Under the pieces are notes generated by a model. It saw nothing but the letters and a program-made list of their open reading frames with translations, made no database searches and was not told the DNA's origin. Positions 1-7,389 of a DNA stretch of 16,817 nucleotides are shown in pieces. Where the stretch lies: contig JBKEHD010000024.1 of assembly GCA_046710445.1 (NCBI GenBank), positions 1 through 16,817 of the forward strand, in the 5' to 3' direction. The position numbers and the translations under genes are program-made. The stretch's first letter is position 1; each line of letters opens with the position of its first letter. The DNA is from JBKEHD01 sp046710445. Lineage in GTDB: Bacteria; Pseudomonadota; Alphaproteobacteria; Rickettsiales; Midichloriaceae.

Positions 1-82
1 CTTCTGTTAAGGTAACTTTATATTTTATAGCCACTATATACACCCAATTGTAAAAATATTTTAGCTAATTTTACACTATATT

Positions 83-832
83 TCAGATATATGAAACGCC
101 GTATTTCAATGAGTTTGGAGCACTAGTTAACTTATCTACCATTTCAGAAATACGTTCATTAAATGCATCTTTTATAGTTTCTACACTGCATTCTGTATCT
201 TCTACAACATCATGTAATATTGCCGCAACAATGATATTGGTTTTAAAATAATAATCTGCAATCATACCTGCAACGGCTAATGGGTGAGAATAAAACGGAT
301 CTTCTCCTGTTTTTCTCATTTGATCACCATGCCATTTTTTAGCAAAAATAATCGCTTTCTTAACCAAATTAATGTCTACCTTGTTATTTCCCTTATGATT
401 TAAGTTTTCAATTTTTTGAATCAATACTTGTGAATACTTGCAGTCAGTTCCAAAAGGTTCATATTCATCCCCCAACTCATAATTATACTCTTGTTCTTTA
501 GCATATGTACCAGTATCTCCAAAATCTTCATCTGGATAATTATGATAAAGCCCTCTTTTTATTTCAAGTTTTCTAAAGTAAAAAATAGCCCAACAATACC
601 CTATAACAGCAGGTGTTAATAAAATTAAAATAGCATTATATCCAAAATATTTAGTTAAAGGTATCAAACCAAATGAAGATACCGTATACGCTAACGAATT
701 CGCTATTCCAAAAGTGGTAGCAACAATGGTAAAACGCTTACCAACAGGGAAATACTTATATTGTATCCCATCTAATATTGTATCCCATCTAAAGTACCAT
801 ATGTTGATAAACCAATAGAAAAAATAATACAT
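83..832 (-). pseudogene. C-terminal half of broken MFS transporter/RelA-SpoT HD-domain fusion
   Basis: This open frame holds the last two or so membrane segments of an MFS transporter (about residues 23-86), a polar acidic linker (about 87-150) and a RelA/SpoT-type HD domain (about 155-237). Visible HD landmarks are H168 in KWHGDQMRKTGE, HP at 183-184, HDVVEDT at 207-213 and a closing MVDKLTS. In RSH proteins this domain hydrolyses (p)ppGpp using a metal held by two His and two Asp residues. The protein stops right after DKLTS, so the later helix that supplies the last Asp in RSH enzymes is absent. Residues 1-20 are only the out-of-frame shadow of the upstream transporter; true homology resumes at LDGIQYKYFP, at the 17-bp duplication. 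No convincing start codon or ribosome site serves this half, so it is probably not made on its own. Confidence 0.75.
758..791. repeat. Perfect 17-bp tandem duplication causing a frameshift
   Basis: Positions 758-774 and 775-791 both read atattgtatcccatcta, with no mismatch. The transporter frame (codon starts at multiples of 3) and the HD frame (codon starts one base off) differ by exactly the shift that 17 bp produces. Deleting either copy joins TYGTLDGIQY to KYFPVGKRF without a stop. The encoded peptide LDGIQY appears at the junction in both frames, as expected if one copy is extra. The likely cause is replication slippage. Confidence 0.95.
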
Positions 833-1854
833 TGCAATAACAATAAAGATGCTAAGCTTGAAACATTTTCAATCCAATATGGTATAAATGGGAAAACCAT
901 GACAAAAAATACAGCAGTGATTATAGCTATTTTTATTGGATGTATTTTTTTTACAATAAACGCTATAATCAAAGCTCCTATCGCGACAAATATAGAAACT
1001 TTTAGATTTTGATTAATCACCTGTTCAGGGGTCATTCCCATAGTTTTTTTCATGAAATCACCAAGATACATATAGGTAATATAAAAACAAATAGGTATAT
1101 GAAATTCAGTAAAAAAGAAGGCTAACACCGCCTTTTTATCTGTTTTTTCATTAGTAACTAAAGAATTTTTTATTGATTCTGTCTTTTGATTGCTTTGTTC
1201 TGCAATATTTTTCATCCTACGTTTATAATCTGTAAATTCAGAAGCTTCTCTCAATCTTGTTCTTGCTAAAACACCAATCAATGCTATCCCCGCCCCTATC
1301 CAAAAGGCTAATCTCCAATTAAAATCTGAAGAAATAGCAAATGATGCTACTACTAAAGCAAATACTCCACCTAGTTGCTTGCCAAATATAACTATTCCAG
1401 ATGCAAAACATCTATACGGAGTTTTTAATATTTCTGTTATATAAAGTTGTGCCCCCATAAGCTCTCCAACTGAAGAAAACCCCTGTAACATTCTACAAAT
1501 TATAATGCCAACACTTGCTGTTAACCCTATCTCCGCATATGTTTTTAAATTTGCCATAATTAGACATGACGCTGCCATTATAAATGTAGTCAGCATTATT
1601 GTGAATTTTCTACCTAAAAAATCACCTGTTGAACCTATGATAAATCCAGCTATTGGCCTTAAGAGATACGTCAAACAAAACGCTGTAGCAGCAAGCAGTT
1701 CGTTTGCCAAAACGCTATCTTTTGGAAAAAAAAGATCGTTTAGCAGAACAGCCATATGCACATATAGCATTAGATCAAAATACTCAAGAAAAGTTCCTAT
1801 AGAAAGCAATCCTATAGCTTCTCTCTGATTTTTTGTAAGCTTATTACTACGCAT
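772..1854 (-). pseudogene. N-terminal part of MHS-family (ProP-like) MFS transporter, frameshifted
   Basis: This is an inner-membrane secondary transporter of the metabolite:H+ symporter group, which includes the proline/betaine carrier ProP. Supporting motifs are FLEYFDLMLY in TM1, the MFS loop motif GSTGDFLGRK between TM2 and TM3, and RMLQGFSSVGE in TM4. About ten hydrophobic segments precede an abrupt end at TLDGIQY. The missing last segments continue in another frame (83-832), and the break coincides with a perfect 17-bp direct repeat. ATG at 1854 is preferred over ATG at 1860 because AGAGG (1862-1866) then lies 7 nt upstream; from 1860 it would touch the start. The gene follows tRNA-Thr by about 70 nt on the same strand. 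The substrate cannot be told. A truncated 12-TM carrier is unlikely to function. Confidence 0.8.
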
Positions 1855-1922
1855 GTACATACCTCTTTAGCAAGTTACAGAAAAGCTTATCTCAACTATA
1901 AATGTTTGGCAAATCTTTTTAG

Positions 1923-1997
1923 TGGTGCCGAAGGGGAGAATCGAACTCCCGACCTACTGATTACGAATCAGTTGCACTACCTCTGTGCTACCTCGGC
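1923..1997 (-). tRNA. tRNA-Thr (anticodon CGT)
   Basis: The minus strand folds into a complete 75-nt cloverleaf including an encoded CCA. The acceptor arm is GCCGAGG/CTTCGGC with one G-T pair, the D stem is GCAC/GTGC, the anticodon stem is ACTGA/TCAGT around loop TTCGTAA, and the T arm is GGGAG-TTCGATT-CTCCC. The anticodon CGT (plus-strand 1963-1965) reads ACG threonine codons. It lies 14 nt downstream of the transglutaminase-like gene and about 70 nt upstream of the broken transporter, all on one strand. Confidence 0.97.
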
Positions 1998-2011
1998 AAA
2001 TGAATTTGTGA

Positions 2012-3907
2012 TTAATGACTATTAGTATTGGGTATTACAACAGCCATATTTATGTAATTATCGCTAATAGCTTTTTTTAGCTTTTTAAATCCCTCAGTTT
2101 TAGCTTCTTCATTTTTAATAAATGATTTTTTAAATAAAATATGATCAGTAATAACTGTATCTTGATTGATACAGCTGGCTGTTCTATTAAGCTTTATCCA
2201 CTTAGTATCCATGTTGAAATCTAAATTCTTAATATTTGTCACACATTTAGACTTAATAATAGTTGTTATATCAGAAGACCTTGGAATACCGATATAAAAA
2301 TCAACCTCATTATCCTCAGCGATATTGTTAGCAAATTCTAAATTTTTATATCTCAATTTCAATGCTTTGCCTAGATTAGTATTAAGTAATAAATTATCAG
2401 CTTTATATTCAAGTTTGAACTCCACATCACTTACAATTCTTGATTCTAGATTCGGTATCACTACATCTAACCTATCTTTTGGATCCACAACTTTTTCATC
2501 ATTTATATTATTAAAAAATATATCTTCTAAACTTTTTTTAGAAAACATTTTCCCTATGCCACTCAAATTCCATGCAGATTGCCCACTTAATTTAGCATCA
2601 AAAACAATTCTTACATCAGTTTTATCAATAAAATACTCTTTCGTGATAGAATTATTTGATTTCTTTGGATCAATCGGAGGTATTTTTTCATATTTCGCAC
2701 TTGTTTTAGAAATCACCAAAGCCATTCTACCAGCTGTATCTGGAAACATTCCACCAGCCATGCTTTGAAAATTTGTAGGATCCAACCAATAAACATTACC
2801 ATTTTTGCTTTTTACTTTTAGCATCATATGATTAAACACAAAAGCTGGAATTGGAAATTTAAATTCAGGATAGATCTCACCTCTATGAACCAATACAGTA
2901 TCAACTTCATATCCCAATTTTTTCAATATAGCACCTGTTACAGAAGAAAAATCCTTGCAATCACCATATTGAGTTTTTGCAACTTCACTTAAATCCCTAG
3001 GAAAAACATTTCCAGATACGGTACGTCCATCCATCAAATATTGGATTGTATCATTTAACTTATATGTAATGATGTTTATCTGATCAATTTCATTTTTTTG
3101 CTTTTTTGCTTCTTCATAAATTTTTTCAAAATCTTTTGGTAATTTTTGATTTATTATTTTTGAATATTTATTAATAAATTCCTCATGAAATCCTTGCCAT
3201 GTACTTTTATTTGTTACAGCCACCCAAGTAAGATGCTTCAAATTAATATCGCCATCAGTTGGCTCATCTATTAAATCACTAATAAAAGGCTTTTTAAGCC
3301 TGATAGTAAATTTCTTGCTTGGTTTATCCTTTTTATTATCCCCTTTAATTTCAAGAACTTTATCCGGATCATTAACATGCATATAGAGAGGTATCTCTGA
3401 ATTTATTGTGATATTTTGATTTTCATAATAGCCCCCTCCCCCAAAAGAAATAAACTCACCAAAATATTTTGGAATAGACGCTTTGATTGTCTTAATTTTA
3501 TATTTCAAGTATATCTTTGCACCAACAACTACCTTTGGAAATGCTATAGATATTTGACCATATTCTGCAAGAGCATTTGCCACGCTTGCAAGCGGCTTAT
3601 CTTCTATTTCAGCAGCTTTCACAATATATTTTTTATCATTAAAAATAGTATACGCCTCCAAAATCTCTATTTTTTCTCTTTTCATATCATATTGAAAAAT
3701 GTATTTTGAATACCTTCCTCTACCCTGCTCTTTTAATATTTCCTCTAAAAACTCTATTTTTGTATCAGAAGTATAATCCTTATGAATTGAAATATCCACA
3801 TTATCATAAATCACTTTTATCGAAGAATCTTCTAAAGTCTTCCACCTAGCTTGTAGATCTATATTAAAAAAACACAAAAATAAGACAGATATAAATATTC
3901 TTAACAT
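2012..3907 (-). CDS. Secreted DUF3857 / transglutaminase-like protein
   Basis: A 631-residue exported protein of unknown substrate. The N-terminus MLRIFISVLFLCFF followed by NIDLQA-RW looks like a Sec signal peptide cleaved after LQA. The first half resembles the beta-rich DUF3857 domain. The middle carries a transglutaminase/protease-like core with a full Cys-His-Asp triad: C317 in QYGDCKDFS, H360 in FNHMMLKV and D376 in YWLDPT. The C-terminal third looks like another beta-rich domain. The open frame can be extended to a GTG at 3916, but ATG at 3907 is chosen because GGTGA lies 6 nt upstream and the signal peptide then starts cleanly. It follows fdxA by 21 nt and is probably co-transcribed with it. 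Such proteins are usually periplasmic or envelope-associated; whether this one cleaves or cross-links peptides cannot be seen. Confidence 0.85.
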   Translation of the reverse strand: MLRIFISVLFLCFFNIDLQARWKTLEDSSIKVIYDNVDISIHKDYTSDTKIEFLEEILKEQGRGRYSKYIFQYDMKREKIEILEAYTIFNDKKYIVKAAEIEDKPLASVANALAEYGQISIAFPKVVVGAKIYLKYKIKTIKASIPKYFGEFISFGGGGYYENQNITINSEIPLYMHVNDPDKVLEIKGDNKKDKPSKKFTIRLKKPFISDLIDEPTDGDINLKHLTWVAVTNKSTWQGFHEEFINKYSKIINQKLPKDFEKIYEEAKKQKNEIDQINIITYKLNDTIQYLMDGRTVSGNVFPRDLSEVAKTQYGDCKDFSSVTGAILKKLGYEVDTVLVHRGEIYPEFKFPIPAFVFNHMMLKVKSKNGNVYWLDPTNFQSMAGGMFPDTAGRMALVISKTSAKYEKIPPIDPKKSNNSITKEYFIDKTDVRIVFDAKLSGQSAWNLSGIGKMFSKKSLEDIFFNNINDEKVVDPKDRLDVVIPNLESRIVSDVEFKLEYKADNLLLNTNLGKALKLRYKNLEFANNIAEDNEVDFYIGIPRSSDITTIIKSKCVTNIKNLDFNMDTKWIKLNRTASCINQDTVITDHILFKKSFIKNEEAKTEGFKKLKKAISDNYINMAVVIPNTNSH

Positions 3908-3928
3908 AATAATCACCCAATTAAATTT

Positions 3929-4258
3929 CTATTCTTTGATATTTTCATCAAAATATTTTTCGTATTTATCTTCTTCATCCTCAAATTTTTCCGCATCCTT
4001 TGGCGCCTCTTTTTTCTCTGTTATATTTGGCCAAATCTTGGAATATTTTTGATTGATTTCTAAGCTTTTCATTAATTTCTCAGACTCTGGCTTAATAGCA
4101 TCCACAGGGCATTCTGGCTCACATACACCACAATCTATACACTCTTCTGGATCTATAACAAGCATGTTTTCACCTTCGTAGAAACAATCAACAGGACATA
4201 CTTCTACACAATCAGTGAACTTACATTTTATACAATTTTCGGTTACAACATATGTCAT
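3929..4258 (-). CDS. fdxA: 7Fe ferredoxin FdxA ([3Fe-4S][4Fe-4S])
   Basis: A 109-residue soluble electron carrier. The cysteine pattern is that of Azotobacter-type 7Fe ferredoxins: C9, C17 and C50 are placed to hold the [3Fe-4S] cluster, and C21, C40, C43 and C46 the [4Fe-4S] cluster, with extra C12 and C25 as in other FdxA proteins. The segments CVEVCPVDCFYEG and ECIDCGVCEPECPVDAI are near-consensus. The tail after residue 60 is long, charged and ends in an acidic stretch, also usual in this family. It is read away from tRNA-Leu; the 110-nt gap between them must hold promoters for both directions. The redox partner is not shown by the context. No strong ribosome binding site is visible. Confidence 0.96.
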   Translation of the reverse strand: MTYVVTENCIKCKFTDCVEVCPVDCFYEGENMLVIDPEECIDCGVCEPECPVDAIKPESEKLMKSLEINQKYSKIWPNITEKKEAPKDAEKFEDEEDKYEKYFDENIKE

Positions 4259-4320
4259 ATTAGGATATTTGACTTGATTTAAATTTATTCACGTGTATTT
4301 ATTTAGTGTGCTCATTATAC

Positions 4321-4350
4321 TTGTTTTATAATAATTTGAAATAGTTTAAT
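4321..4350 (+). promoter_or_regulatory. Possible sigma-70-type promoter for tRNA-Leu and downstream genes
   Basis: TTGTTT (4321-4326) and TTTAAT (4345-4350) are separated by 18 bp. The start would fall near 4357, leaving a leader of about 12 nt before the tRNA. The -10 matches consensus at five of six positions but the -35 is weak, and AT-rich sequence produces such matches by chance. Confidence 0.3.
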
Positions 4351-4368
4351 GTAAATAATTGATGCTTA

Positions 4369-4453
4369 GCGGGTGTGGCGGAATTGGCAGACGTGCTAGA
4401 TTTAGGATCTAGTGCCGCAAGGCGTGTGGGTTCAAGTCCCTCCATCCGCACCA
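4369..4453 (+). tRNA. tRNA-Leu (anticodon TAG)
   Basis: An 85-nt class II tRNA with encoded CCA (4451-4453). The acceptor arm pairs GCGGGTG with CATCCGC. The anticodon stem CTAGA/TCTAG encloses loop TTTAGGA with anticodon TAG at 4403-4405. A long variable arm (TGCCGCAAGGCG region) and T loop TTCAAGT are present, as expected for leucine. It lies 16 nt upstream of ribH on the same strand, so the two may share a transcript. Confidence 0.97.
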
Positions 4454-4469
4454 TATAAAATTTTATGTA

Positions 4470-4913
4470 ATGACAAAAATACTGATTTCTATAGCAAACT
4501 ATTACAAAGATATATCTGATGTAATGTTAGATACTGTTATCTCTGAGATAACCAAAAATGATATGGTGTATGATTTAGTAAAAGTACCAGGAGCATTTGA
4601 GCTTGCTAGCTCTATAAATATAGCTCTTGAAAATTATGATTATGCTGGAGTTGTAGTATTGGGATGTATCATAAAAGGAGAAACGGACCATTTCACTTTG
4701 ATATCTAAAGAATGTTCCAGAGCTATACAAGATATATCCATTTATTACTCTGTCCCATTAGGATTTGGAGTTATAACTGCAAATAATATGGAGCAAGCAA
4801 TAGCAAGATCAAAAAAATATGGAATCAAGGCTGTAAATACGTGCTTAGAAATGATAAAAGTTAAAGAAAGATTTACTTCATATGGTGATGGAAAAGTACG
4901 AAGATTCAATTAA
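4470..4913 (+). CDS. ribH: 6,7-dimethyl-8-ribityllumazine synthase
   Basis: Penultimate step of riboflavin synthesis: it condenses 5-amino-6-ribitylaminouracil with 3,4-dihydroxy-2-butanone 4-phosphate in the cytosol to give lumazine. The 147-residue length fits. Recognisable motifs are VPGAFELASSI, GCIIKGETDHF (carrying the catalytic His) and PLGFGVITANNMEQAIAR. The N-terminal substrate loop reads ANYYKDIS rather than the common ARFN form. Near the C-terminus the usual GNKG motif is not evident (KKYGIKAVNTCLEM instead), so the protein is somewhat divergent. No Shine-Dalgarno is visible in the 16 nt after tRNA-Leu; the message may be released by tRNA 3' processing. Its end overlaps nusB by 32 nt, a common ribH-nusB linkage. 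Confidence 0.94.
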   Translation: MTKILISIANYYKDISDVMLDTVISEITKNDMVYDLVKVPGAFELASSINIALENYDYAGVVVLGCIIKGETDHFTLISKECSRAIQDISIYYSVPLGFGVITANNMEQAIARSKKYGIKAVNTCLEMIKVKERFTSYGDGKVRRFN

Positions 4914-5349
4914 TCAAAAAGAGGATATACACCTATATACATCTAGGATGTTAGCTGTACAATCCATTTATTCTTTTAATTTGTTAGGTGATATAAAATC
5001 CCCTTCACAGATTAGTCTAGATTATATATCTTATTATACTAGTAATTATTTAATGCAGAATTTAAATCAGAGTTTTTATCTGAATTTATTTAAACACACT
5101 TATGAAAATATAGCTTTAATAGACGGTGAGATTCAAAAAAGATTACAAGAATCGTGGAAACTTCATAGATTATCAAAAATTATTTTAGCAATATTAAGAG
5201 TAGGTGTTTCTGAATTATTTTTAAAACATGAAAAAAATATAGCTATTATTATAAATGATTATTTACAAATTAGTAAATCACTAGGTCATACAGATGAAAC
5301 AGGGTTTGTAAATGGTATTTTAGATTCTGTAGCTAAAGAAATCTCTTGA
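4882..5349 (+). CDS. nusB: Transcription antitermination factor NusB
   Basis: An all-helical RNA-binding protein that, with NusE (S10), binds boxA and supports antitermination of rRNA operons. The body begins with SRMLAVQSIYSFNLL, matching the NusB first helix (R..A.Q..Y), and ends with the typical segment INDYLQISKSLGHTDETGFVNGILDSVAKE. Length is 155 residues from ATG 4882, or 153 from ATG 4888. Both starts lie inside the ribH end, and the first 20 residues before SRMLAVQ are a poorly conserved extension. The overlap with ribH suggests translational coupling. About 110 nt separate it from tig, with no convincing hairpin terminator. Confidence 0.93.
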   Translation: MVMEKYEDSINQKEDIHLYTSRMLAVQSIYSFNLLGDIKSPSQISLDYISYYTSNYLMQNLNQSFYLNLFKHTYENIALIDGEIQKRLQESWKLHRLSKIILAILRVGVSELFLKHEKNIAIIINDYLQISKSLGHTDETGFVNGILDSVAKEIS

Positions 5350-5458
5350 AAATTAAATTTTATTTCATAAAGTTACTACTCTTTTTCAAAAAAATGTTTA
5401 ATATATTCAAAAAATTTGATAAACCATATCTATATAGCAATAAGTAAAAAATAATATT

Positions 5459-6781
5459 ATGAAAATAGACGAAATTAAAAACGAAGGATTCATTAAAGAA
5501 TTTCAGGTTACAATACCTTTTGAAGATATAAACAAAAAAATAGAAGAAAAAGTACTAGAAGCTGCTAAAACATTTAAAATGCCTGGTTTTAGAGAAGGGA
5601 AAGTACCAGTAAGTATTGTTAGACAAAAAGTTGGAAAAGAAGAAAGAGGAAAAGAAATACAAAATAGTGTATCAAAAGCTATTGCAGAAATTGTTACATC
5701 TAAAAAACTATCTCCTGCATCTACCCCAAATGTTGAAATAACTTCTTTTGATGAAGAAAAGGGATTGTCTATAAAAATCGCTATAACTGTATTACCAGAA
5801 ATTCCAGAAATCAAATGGGATGCAGTAGAAGTAGAAAAAGTGAATATTAAAATATCAAAGAAAGAAATAGATGATAGCAAAAACATGATCTTGAAAGATT
5901 TCAGGACTCATAAAAAAGCAGGGAAGGAATATACAACGGCACTTGGTGACAAAGTTGTAATAGATTTTCATGGAAAAATTGATGGGAAAGAGTTTGATGG
6001 TAATAAAGCAGAAAAAATGGAATTAGTTATTGGTGATAACAAATTCTTATATGATTTTGAGAAAAATTTAGTTGGATGCAAAAAAGACGAAGAAAAAAGT
6101 TTTGAAATAGAATTTCCTAAAGATTATCCAAATAAAGATCTAATTTCTAAAAAAGCTACATTTGACGTAAAAATTTGTGAAGTAATGGAATTGGAAAAAG
6201 TTACCAGTGTAACTCCAGACATGTTAAAAAAGCTTGGTGTTGAAAGTGAAGAAAAATTAGTAGAATTCATCAAAAATAAAATAAAATTTGATTTTGATAA
6301 CGCTTCTAGAATGCGTATGAAAAAAGAGTTATTTGATAAAGTAGATGCAAAATATGATTTTGATGTGCCACAAGAAATGTTAGATCAAGATTTTGAAATG
6401 ATTTGGAAAGATGTTGAAAAGAATAGAGAAACTAATGAGGAATTAAAAAAGAAAAGCATAGAAGATTTGCAAAAAGAATACAAAAAAATCTCTAAAAGAA
6501 GAGTGAAATTGGGATTGATTATGGCTGATATAGCAAGGAAAAACAATATCCTAGTTAGTGATGATGAAATTAGAGAAATAGTCAATATACAAGCAAATCA
6601 AAATCCCGAAATAAAAGAAAAAATGCTTCAATATTATCAAAGTGCAGAAAATTTAGAGAAAATTAGAGGCCCTATATTAGAGGAAAAAACAATGGATCTA
6701 TTATTAACAAAAATAAAAATCAAAGAAGTGGAGATGACTTCAGAAGATTTTATAAAAAAAGTATTACCAGAAGTGAAATAG
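5459..6781 (+). CDS. tig: Trigger factor, ribosome-associated chaperone and prolyl isomerase
   Basis: A 440-residue chaperone that binds at the ribosome exit tunnel and shields new chains. The N-terminal domain carries the ribosome-docking signature GFREGKVP (43-50). An FKBP-like isomerase domain follows at about 160-245 (GDKVVIDFHGKIDGKEFDG to KKATFDVKICEV). The rest is the helical chaperone body, ending with DFIKKVLPEVK. Length is normal for the family. The protein is unusually rich in Lys, Glu and Ile, in line with the AT-rich genome. Only a weak ribosome site precedes the ATG. It ends 8 nt before clpP, the classic tig-clpP-clpX order. Confidence 0.97.
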   Translation: MKIDEIKNEGFIKEFQVTIPFEDINKKIEEKVLEAAKTFKMPGFREGKVPVSIVRQKVGKEERGKEIQNSVSKAIAEIVTSKKLSPASTPNVEITSFDEEKGLSIKIAITVLPEIPEIKWDAVEVEKVNIKISKKEIDDSKNMILKDFRTHKKAGKEYTTALGDKVVIDFHGKIDGKEFDGNKAEKMELVIGDNKFLYDFEKNLVGCKKDEEKSFEIEFPKDYPNKDLISKKATFDVKICEVMELEKVTSVTPDMLKKLGVESEEKLVEFIKNKIKFDFDNASRMRMKKELFDKVDAKYDFDVPQEMLDQDFEMIWKDVEKNRETNEELKKKSIEDLQKEYKKISKRRVKLGLIMADIARKNNILVSDDEIREIVNIQANQNPEIKEKMLQYYQSAENLEKIRGPILEEKTMDLLLTKIKIKEVEMTSEDFIKKVLPEVK

Positions 6782-6789
6782 GTTGATTT

Positions 6790-7389
6790 ATGGCATATAT
6801 CCCCGTTGTTATCGAACAAACCGCCAGAAGCGAAAGAGCATATGACATATTCTCTAGATTGCTTAAGGAAAGAGTAATATTTGTTACTGGAGAAGTAGAG
6901 GATGGAATGGCTTCGATAATAGTAGCACAACTACTATTTTTAGAATCAGAAGATCCAGAAAAAGATATATATATGTATATCAATTCTCCAGGTGGCGGTG
7001 TAACAGCAGGGTTAGCCATATATGATACCATGCAATACATCAAACCAAATGTCTCTACTCTTTGTATGGGGCAAGCTTGCTCTATGGGAGCATTTTTACT
7101 TGCCTCAGGAGAGAAGGGGAAAAGATACGCCTTACCAAATGCTAGAGTTATGATACATCAACCATTAGGTGGATATAAAGGGCAAGCAACTGATATTGAA
7201 ATACATGCTAAAGAAATACTTAACATCAAAAGAAAATTAAACGATATGTTAAGTTACAATACAGGACAAACATTGAAGAAAATTGAAAGTGATGTTGAAA
7301 GAGATAAATTTATGTCAGCTATAGAAGCAAAAAAATATGGAATTATTGATAATATTGTCAAAGAAAGAAAAAGTTTAAAAAATGGATAA
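6790..7389 (+). CDS. clpP: ATP-dependent Clp protease proteolytic subunit
   Basis: A serine peptidase that forms a two-ring 14-mer and degrades substrates fed by ClpX. The 199-residue chain shows the full catalytic triad: S98 in GQACSMGAF, H123 in MIHQPLGG and D172 in ERDKFMSA. NSPGGGVTAGLAIYD gives the substrate-binding strand region. The N-terminus MAYIPVVIEQTARSER matches the mature-like ClpP start with almost no propeptide. Its last 8 nt overlap clpX, so the two are likely translationally coupled. Confidence 0.98.
   Translation: MAYIPVVIEQTARSERAYDIFSRLLKERVIFVTGEVEDGMASIIVAQLLFLESEDPEKDIYMYINSPGGGVTAGLAIYDTMQYIKPNVSTLCMGQACSMGAFLLASGEKGKRYALPNARVMIHQPLGGYKGQATDIEIHAKEILNIKRKLNDMLSYNTGQTLKKIESDVERDKFMSAIEAKKYGIIDNIVKERKSLKNG

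Noticed and set aside
83..832. Free-standing HD protein starting at 832
   Set aside because: The first 20 residues are the shifted reading of the transporter, no ribosome site precedes it, and the frame offset is fully explained by the 17-bp duplication.
1505..1828. Plus-strand open frame of 107 codons
   Set aside because: It is antisense to the transporter TM1-TM5 region with no family resemblance.
2325..2768. Plus-strand open frame of 147 codons
   Set aside because: It lies wholly inside the transglutaminase-like gene on the other strand, has a low-complexity hydrophobic/Ser composition and no recognisable motif.
5350..5458. Possible promoter or terminator between nusB and tig
   Set aside because: TTGATA at 5416 has no well-spaced -10 box and no clear stem-loop is present; the sequence is simply AT-rich.
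5503..5886. Minus-strand open frame of 127 codons within tig
   Set aside because: It is antisense to the conserved trigger factor N-terminus; its Ser/Phe/Ile-rich composition is what reverse-reading of Lys/Glu-rich codons gives.
6637..7043. Two minus-strand open frames across the tig-clpP junction
   Set aside because: They overlap two strongly conserved genes and each other, and show no coding signs.
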